This document shows, piece after piece, positions 6,498-10,480 of a stretch of 10,480 nt of DNA. The notes under the pieces are model-generated. The model was not told the origin of the DNA. It did not search any database and saw only the letters and a list, made by a program, of their open reading frames with translations. Each line of letters starts with the position of its first letter. The first letter of the stretch is position 1. The translations under genes were made by a program, and so were the position numbers. The DNA comes from Clostridiales bacterium (GTDB taxonomy: Bacteria > Bacillota > Clostridia > Lachnospirales > Lachnospiraceae). The stretch covers positions 1 to 10,480 of the forward strand of contig JAJQIQ010000138.1 in assembly GCA_021199135.1 (NCBI GenBank), read 5' to 3'.

Positions 6498-7016
6498 TTA
6501 ATCCGCGAGCACGACCTCGCCGCTTACAAGCGTCCTCGGCATGTCTATGATCCTCTGGTTCTCCGAGCCCCGGAATTTCAGCATCAGGTTCCTCTTCTCC
6601 TCGACGAAAGGCCCGTCCACGAGCACGTCGATAAGCGTCAGCATCCCGTCCGTGTCCGCGGTGTGCTTCCGGCCTCCGTCCACGAGGTCGTCCTCGTAGA
6701 CATAGCCAGTGAACGCCCAGACGTCCTTGCCCGGCCACCTCTCCCGGACGCGGCGCAAAAATGGAAGGAGGACCGCCTGGTTTTCCGGCTCAAACGGTTC
6801 CCCTCCCAAGAGCGTCAGCCCCTGCACATAGTCCGGGGCGAGCGAATCCAAAATTTCATTTTCGACAGCCTCATCAAACGGGTCACCGTAACCGAAATCC
6901 CAGGTCTGCGGCTGAAAGCAACCCTTGCAGCGGTTGCGGCAGCCTGAGACGAAGAGCACCGTGCGGCAGCCCGGGCCGTTGGCGACGTCGCAGTACTTTA
7001 TGCCCGCGAAATTCAT
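6498..7016 (-). CDS. nrdG: Anaerobic ribonucleoside-triphosphate reductase activating protein
   Basis: Radical SAM activase that makes the glycyl radical on NrdD, using S-adenosylmethionine and a [4Fe-4S] cluster; it acts in the cytoplasm under anaerobic conditions. The 172-residue product has the usual short length. The cluster motif CxxxCxxC is seen as C26, C30 and C33 (GCRNRCKGC), followed by LLGGEPFEPEN (69-79) for SAM binding, VLVDGPFVEEKR (131-142), and FRGSENQRIIDMPRTL (148-163), the last two being typical of NrdG. I start at ATG 7014-7016 (MNFAGIKY), which shares ATGA with the stop of the cohesin-like gene and is preceded by AAGAGGG; a longer frame from 7049 would add eleven residues inside that gene. 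It lies two genes away from its partner nrdD. Identification is firm. Confidence 0.96.
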   Translation of the reverse strand: MNFAGIKYCDVANGPGCRTVLFVSGCRNRCKGCFQPQTWDFGYGDPFDEAVENEILDSLAPDYVQGLTLLGGEPFEPENQAVLLPFLRRVRERWPGKDVWAFTGYVYEDDLVDGGRKHTADTDGMLTLIDVLVDGPFVEEKRNLMLKFRGSENQRIIDMPRTLVSGEVVLAD

Positions 7017-7759
7017 CGCGCCCTCTTCTTCCCGAGGAAGCGGATGCACAGCCCCGCGACGACGACGAGCACGATGAGCGCGCCGACGAGCACAAAGCGC
7101 ACGTCGATGACGCCGGTCTTCGGGGTGTCGTCGAGCGCGGAGCTCGACTCGCTGTCTGCGACCTCGCCGTCGTTTGTCTCCTGTGCGCCACTTGACGCGA
7201 TTTCCGTGCTCTCCTCGGTCGACTCGACTTCTTCCTCTTCCGCCACTTCCTCAGCGTCGGAAAGCCCCGCCGTCGCGTCGACGACGATGGAGACGTCCGC
7301 GGAGACATATGAGGAGTCGGTGATGTCGCGGTTTTCAAGCGTCACCGGCATCGTGTCATAGGCCTCCTTGACCGTGAACTGAAGCGTCACGAGCGTGGCG
7401 TTCGACTCGAAGTTTTCGTTGAACACGGCCGAGATGTTGAGGTAAGGCACATTGTCCTCGGTCGACTCGGTGACGAGGAACGTGCCGTCGTTGTCCGTGT
7501 CGAGGCTGGAGTTCCAGGCCGCGCCCGTGTATGTCAGGTAGTCGCTGTCGTACGAGAGCTGCATCGCAAAGGTGGAGATGCCGGGGTTGTCCCCGACCAC
7601 GAGCCTCGCCGTGACCTCATCGCCCGCCGAGGCGTTGTCCGTCGTCCCGAGCGTGACGCTCACATCAGCCGCAAAAACCTTCGCCGGCATGAGTGCCAGG
7701 CACATGGCAAATGCCACGATAGCCATAAGCGCCGTCCTCTTCATTCTCAGTGTCCTCAT
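7013..7759 (-). CDS. Secreted cohesin-like protein with TPKTG cell-wall anchor
   Basis: A 248-residue surface protein. A signal peptide (1-30: basic RTLRMKR, hydrophobic core, AKVFA before the predicted cleavage) leads into a single cohesin-like domain (about 31-160). The pattern GDEVTARLVVGDNPGISTFA followed by MQLSYDSDYLTYTG is the typical start of a cohesin fold, the module that binds dockerins in cellulosomes. Then comes a Glu/Ser/Thr-rich spacer (about 169-211), the sortase signal TPKTG (212-216), a membrane helix and the basic tail KKRAR. The class B sortase immediately upstream is its likely processing enzyme. ATG 7757-7759 is chosen because GGAGGAG lies 6 bases before it; the TTG at 7772-7774 would fall inside that site. 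The start is 24 bases after the sortase stop, and the end overlaps nrdG by 4 bases. The dockerin partner, if any, is unknown. A general adhesion or scaffold role is inference. Confidence 0.88.
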   Translation of the reverse strand: MRTLRMKRTALMAIVAFAMCLALMPAKVFAADVSVTLGTTDNASAGDEVTARLVVGDNPGISTFAMQLSYDSDYLTYTGAAWNSSLDTDNDGTFLVTESTEDNVPYLNISAVFNENFESNATLVTLQFTVKEAYDTMPVTLENRDITDSSYVSADVSIVVDATAGLSDAEEVAEEEEVESTEESTEIASSGAQETNDGEVADSESSSALDDTPKTGVIDVRFVLVGALIVLVVVAGLCIRFLGKKRAR

Positions 7760-7783
7760 CGTCTTCTCCTCCAAATTCTAATA

Positions 7784-8848
7784 TTATTCAACGCGCCTCG
7801 CGACGATCACGAGACGCCCGTTGTCCGTCGTGTACTCGCAGGTCGAGAGCATTATCGTGGTGTCGCCGTACAGCAGGCGCGCATCCGTGGTGAGCACGCT
7901 GCTCTCCTCGACGAAATCCGTAAACTCCTTGAACTCCACGAGGCTGTCGTAGCCCCTGAACCAATAGTAGCGGAACCCGTCCTCGTCGCCCTGTTTCACC
8001 TTCGTCTTTACGACCGCGACGACCTCGTATTTGCCGGTCTCGTAGATCGTGTCGAACTCGATCGTCCTGTGCGACGCGAGGAAATCCTCATCGAGGTACT
8101 GCGAGAGGCCTCCGAACTGGCTCCCGCCGCTGACGTTGTGCCCGTAGATCACGAGATTCTGATCCAGCGGGCTTATCGAGGCGTCCGCGTCGATGAACGG
8201 CGTGCCCTTGGAGTCCTCGTTGCCCTCGAAGTTGTGGTTGAGGTAGTACTCGTTTCCCGAGAGGTCCTGCATCACCGGGTAGTCGATCTCGGTGCCGTCT
8301 ATCTTTACCCAGCCGACGACATCGGGGTACATACTGTATAATATAGCATATTGGTCTAAAATTGCAAGTGGCTCTTCATCGTCAGCCTCATCCTGGTCAT
8401 TTTCCTGCACGGCCTGCGCGGACGCGGCAAGCTGCTCGCGCTCCTGGCGGATGTAGCCAAGGACCGCGCTCTCCTTCGCCTCGTGGATCTGCAGGTAGAA
8501 CAGGACGCACACGATGACGAGCGCGAGCGCCAGGAAAGAAAAGGCGATGCGGCGGCAGACCTTTTCCATGGTCCTCCGCCGCCTCTTGCCCGGCGTCCGC
8601 TGAAACAGCCCCGAGACGAATGAATCCCCGACCCACGTCGAGAAACGGGGCTGCTTTTCAAGCGACCGGTGCAGCCGCTGGCACTCTGCCGCGCTGTCCA
8701 GGTCAATGCACTTGCATATCTTCTCAATGGTCTCGGCATCCCCGAGGTAGCCGCCTGAACTCGGTTCAATGTCCGGCTCCTGCTGCTCTGCCTCAGCATC
8801 ATCCTGCTCGTAAAAATTGGCGTAGCGGTCGCGCTTCTTCTCGTCCAT
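7784..8848 (-). CDS. srtB: Class B sortase with a long cytoplasmic N-terminus
   Basis: A membrane-bound cysteine transpeptidase that cuts sorting signals and joins surface proteins to the cell wall. The 354-residue product has a single helix at about 101-120 (FSFLALALVIVCVLFYL) and an outside catalytic domain from about 160 to 354. Catalytic residues are visible: His237 in VIYGHN, Cys337 in MLSTCEY and Arg345 in NGRLVIVAR. The LSTC-to-R spacing, VGWVKIDGTEIDYPV (178-192) and YYLNHNF (201-207) mark class B. About 100 residues, acidic then basic (RTPGKRRRR), lie inside the cell before the helix, much longer than the short tail common for class B. ATG 8846-8848 has AGGAG 6 bases upstream, overlapping the nrdD end region; nrdD stops only 9 bases earlier. 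The likely substrate is the TPKTG protein 24 bases downstream. Confidence 0.93.
   Translation of the reverse strand: MDEKKRDRYANFYEQDDAEAEQQEPDIEPSSGGYLGDAETIEKICKCIDLDSAAECQRLHRSLEKQPRFSTWVGDSFVSGLFQRTPGKRRRRTMEKVCRRIAFSFLALALVIVCVLFYLQIHEAKESAVLGYIRQEREQLAASAQAVQENDQDEADDEEPLAILDQYAILYSMYPDVVGWVKIDGTEIDYPVMQDLSGNEYYLNHNFEGNEDSKGTPFIDADASISPLDQNLVIYGHNVSGGSQFGGLSQYLDEDFLASHRTIEFDTIYETGKYEVVAVVKTKVKQGDEDGFRYYWFRGYDSLVEFKEFTDFVEESSVLTTDARLLYGDTTIMLSTCEYTTDNGRLVIVARRVE
8340..8367 (-). promoter_or_regulatory. Candidate internal promoter within the sortase gene
   Basis: On the minus strand TTGCAA (8367-8362), 16 bp, then TGC-TATATT (extended -10, box at 8345-8340). This is the same layout as the aldolase promoter in this window. 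It lies in the only AT-rich patch of the sortase gene, and would make a transcript starting near 8333 that covers the sortase 3' end, the cohesin-like gene and nrdG. It may instead be chance within coding sequence. Confidence 0.3.
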
Positions 8849-8857
8849 CCCAGGCTC

Positions 8858-10480
8858 CTACAGGTGAAGCACGCGCTCCTTGATCTCCTGCGTCCTGCCC
8901 TGGTTCCAGAACTGAGTGCCGATGTAGCCGCACGTCCTGCGGGCGACGTTCATCTGCGTCTGGTCGCGGTTGCCGCAGTTCGGACACTCCCAGACGAGCT
9001 TGCCGGAGCCCTCCTCCTCGACGATGTTTATCTCGCCGTCATAGCCGCAGGCCTGGCAGTAGTCTGACTTCGTGTTCAGCTCCGCGTACATGATGTTGTC
9101 ATAGATGTACTTCATGACGGAGAGCACCGCCTCGATGTTCTGCTGCATGTTCGGCACCTCGACGTAGGAGATCGCGCCTCCAGGCGAGAGCTGCTGGAAC
9201 TGCGACTCGAACTTGAGCTTGTCGAACGCGTTTATCTCCTCGGTCACGTGGACGTGGTAGCTGTTCGTGATGTAATTTTTGTCCGTGACTCCCGGTATCA
9301 TCCCGAACCTCTGCTGGAGGCACTTCGCGAACTTGTACGTCGTCGACTCGAGCGGCGTCCCGTAGAGGCTGAAGTCGATGTGCTCCTTAGCCTTCCACTG
9401 TGCGCAGGCGTCGTTGAGCCGCTTCATGACCGCAAGCGCGAACGGCGTCCCCTTATCCGGGTCGGTGTGCGACACGCCGGTCATGTACCTCGTGCACTCG
9501 CACAATCCCGCGTAGCCGAGGGAGATGGTGGAATATCCATTGAAGAGGAGCTTGTCGATCGGCTCTCCCTTCTTAAGCCTGGCGAGCGCGCCGTTCTGCC
9601 AGAGGATCGGCGCGACATCGCTAGGCGTGCCCAAAAGCCTCTTGTGGCGGCACATCAGCGCGCGGTAGCACATGTCGAGCCTCTCGTCCATGAGCTCCCA
9701 GAACCGGTCCATGTCGCCCTCGGAAGAGCACGCCACGTCCACCAAATTCAGCGTGACGACGCCTTGGTTGAAGCGCCCGTAATATTTCGGCTTGCCGGTC
9801 TCCGGGTCGACGTACGGCGTCAGGAAGCTGCGGCAGCCCATGCAGGTGTAGCAGTGCCCGTCGCCGTTCTTGTCTACTTTGAGCTCGAGCATCTTCTTCT
9901 CAGAAATATAGTCCGGCACCATTCGCTTGGCGGTGCACTCCGCCGCGAGCTTGGTCAGGTACCAGTACTTCGAGTCCTCGTGGATGTTGTCCTCCTCGAG
10001 GACATATATGAGCTTCGGGAAGGCCGGGGTGATGTAAACGCCCTTCTCATTTTTCACGCCCTGTATCCGCTGGTGGAGCATCTCCTCGATGACCGCGGCG
10101 AGATCCTCCCTCGTCTGCCCCTCCTCGACCTCGTCGAGGTACATGAAGACCGTGATGAACGGTGCCTGGCCGTTCGTGGTCATAAGGGTGATAACCTGGT
10201 ACTGTATGGTCTGCACGCCGCGGTTGATCTCCTCCTTGACGCGCATCTCCGCGATCTGGTTCACGCGCTCCTCGTTCGCATCGACGCCCGCCGCGATGAG
10301 TTCCTCACGGACCTGCTCGCGGAACTTCTGCCGGCTCACCTCGACGAAAGGCGCGAGGTGCGAGAGCGATATGCTCTGCCCGCCGTACTGCGAGCTCGCG
10401 ATCTGCGCGATGGCCTGCGTCGCGATGTTGCAGGCGGTCGAGAAACTCTTCGGCGGGTCGATCATCGTCTCGCTGATGAC
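8858..10480 (-). CDS. nrdD: Anaerobic (class III) ribonucleoside-triphosphate reductase, 5' end cut by the window
   Basis: Reduces ribonucleoside triphosphates to deoxyribonucleotides without oxygen, using a glycyl radical made by NrdG. The frame stays open through the last base of the window, so the first roughly 150-250 residues, where any ATP cone would be, are missing; the ATG at 10463-10465 is internal. Counting from that Met, visible features are ACNIATQAIAQIASSQYGGQ (11-30), CYTCMGCRSFL (205-215) with active-site cysteines, and NTKSDYCQACGY (464-475) with WECPNCGNRD (492-501), whose four cysteines (C470, C473, C494, C497) form the expected zinc site. RRTCGYIG (509-516) is the glycyl radical motif, with Gly513 as the radical site. 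The match to the family is strong. The sortase follows after 9 bases, so the two are cotranscribed. The promoter and any NrdR boxes lie outside the window. Confidence 0.97.
   Translation of the reverse strand, partial: VISETMIDPPKSFSTACNIATQAIAQIASSQYGGQSISLSHLAPFVEVSRQKFREQVREELIAAGVDANEERVNQIAEMRVKEEINRGVQTIQYQVITLMTTNGQAPFITVFMYLDEVEEGQTREDLAAVIEEMLHQRIQGVKNEKGVYITPAFPKLIYVLEEDNIHEDSKYWYLTKLAAECTAKRMVPDYISEKKMLELKVDKNGDGHCYTCMGCRSFLTPYVDPETGKPKYYGRFNQGVVTLNLVDVACSSEGDMDRFWELMDERLDMCYRALMCRHKRLLGTPSDVAPILWQNGALARLKKGEPIDKLLFNGYSTISLGYAGLCECTRYMTGVSHTDPDKGTPFALAVMKRLNDACAQWKAKEHIDFSLYGTPLESTTYKFAKCLQQRFGMIPGVTDKNYITNSYHVHVTEEINAFDKLKFESQFQQLSPGGAISYVEVPNMQQNIEAVLSVMKYIYDNIMYAELNTKSDYCQACGYDGEINIVEEEGSGKLVWECPNCGNRDQTQMNVARRTCGYIGTQFWNQGRTQEIKERVLHL

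Noticed and set aside
6466..6738. N-terminal extension of the FliB-like frame up to 6738
   Set aside because: This 91-codon stretch is the reverse frame of nrdG and has no family sequence; the conserved protein begins at the ATG at 6463-6465.
6114..6947. A 277-codon + strand frame opposite the FliB-like gene and nrdG
   Set aside because: Low-complexity Arg/Pro-rich product lying across two well-supported genes on the other strand.
7181..7275. Tandem repeat in the acidic spacer of the cohesin-like protein
   Set aside because: Repeated GAG and TCG codons give a Glu/Ser-rich linker but no regular repeat unit.

Overview
The window looks like the chromosome of an anaerobic, Gram-positive, GC-rich member of the Bacillota, probably class Clostridia and perhaps Lachnospiraceae-like. 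The reasons are an oxygen-independent class III ribonucleotide reductase, a class B sortase with a surface substrate, an MraY-type cell-wall transferase, strong AGGAGG-type ribosome binding sites, and GC-rich codons broken by AT-rich promoters. The taxonomic call is inference from gene types and style, not from a database match. Genes are packed tightly and no gene-free stretch exceeds 300 bases; the longest gap (about 160 bases) is fully used by two promoters and their leaders. I saw no tRNA, rRNA, CRISPR array, insertion sequence or prophage gene.

Left part (1-4377). The end of a small membrane protein gene (+) runs 10 bp into the end of nadE (-), a two-domain glutamine-dependent NAD+ synthetase. 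nadE is divergent from an unnamed two-helix membrane protein (+, start taken as 2170), and their promoters interlock in about 45 bp. That membrane gene converges on an MraY-like phosphoglycosyl transferase (-).

Middle (4216-5349). The mraY-like gene and a DRE-TIM/HMGL-type aldolase (+) are divergent from back-to-back promoters whose -35 boxes lie 7 bp apart. The aldolase leader holds a perfect 14-bp palindrome, half of which recurs in the mraY leader. The aldolase ends 15 bp inside the end of a FliB-like gene.

Right part (5335-10480). Five genes on the minus strand form an apparent operon, in transcription order: nrdD (its 5' end lies beyond the window), a class B sortase, a secreted cohesin-like protein with a TPKTG anchor, nrdG (ATGA overlap with the preceding gene), and a Cys-rich FliB-like protein. 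nrdD and nrdG normally sit side by side and make the anaerobic ribonucleotide reductase and its radical-SAM activase. Here a sortase and its probable substrate lie between them. This is the most unusual arrangement in the window. The sortase would anchor the cohesin-like protein to the cell wall, so the operon joins anaerobic dNTP synthesis to a surface-display pair.
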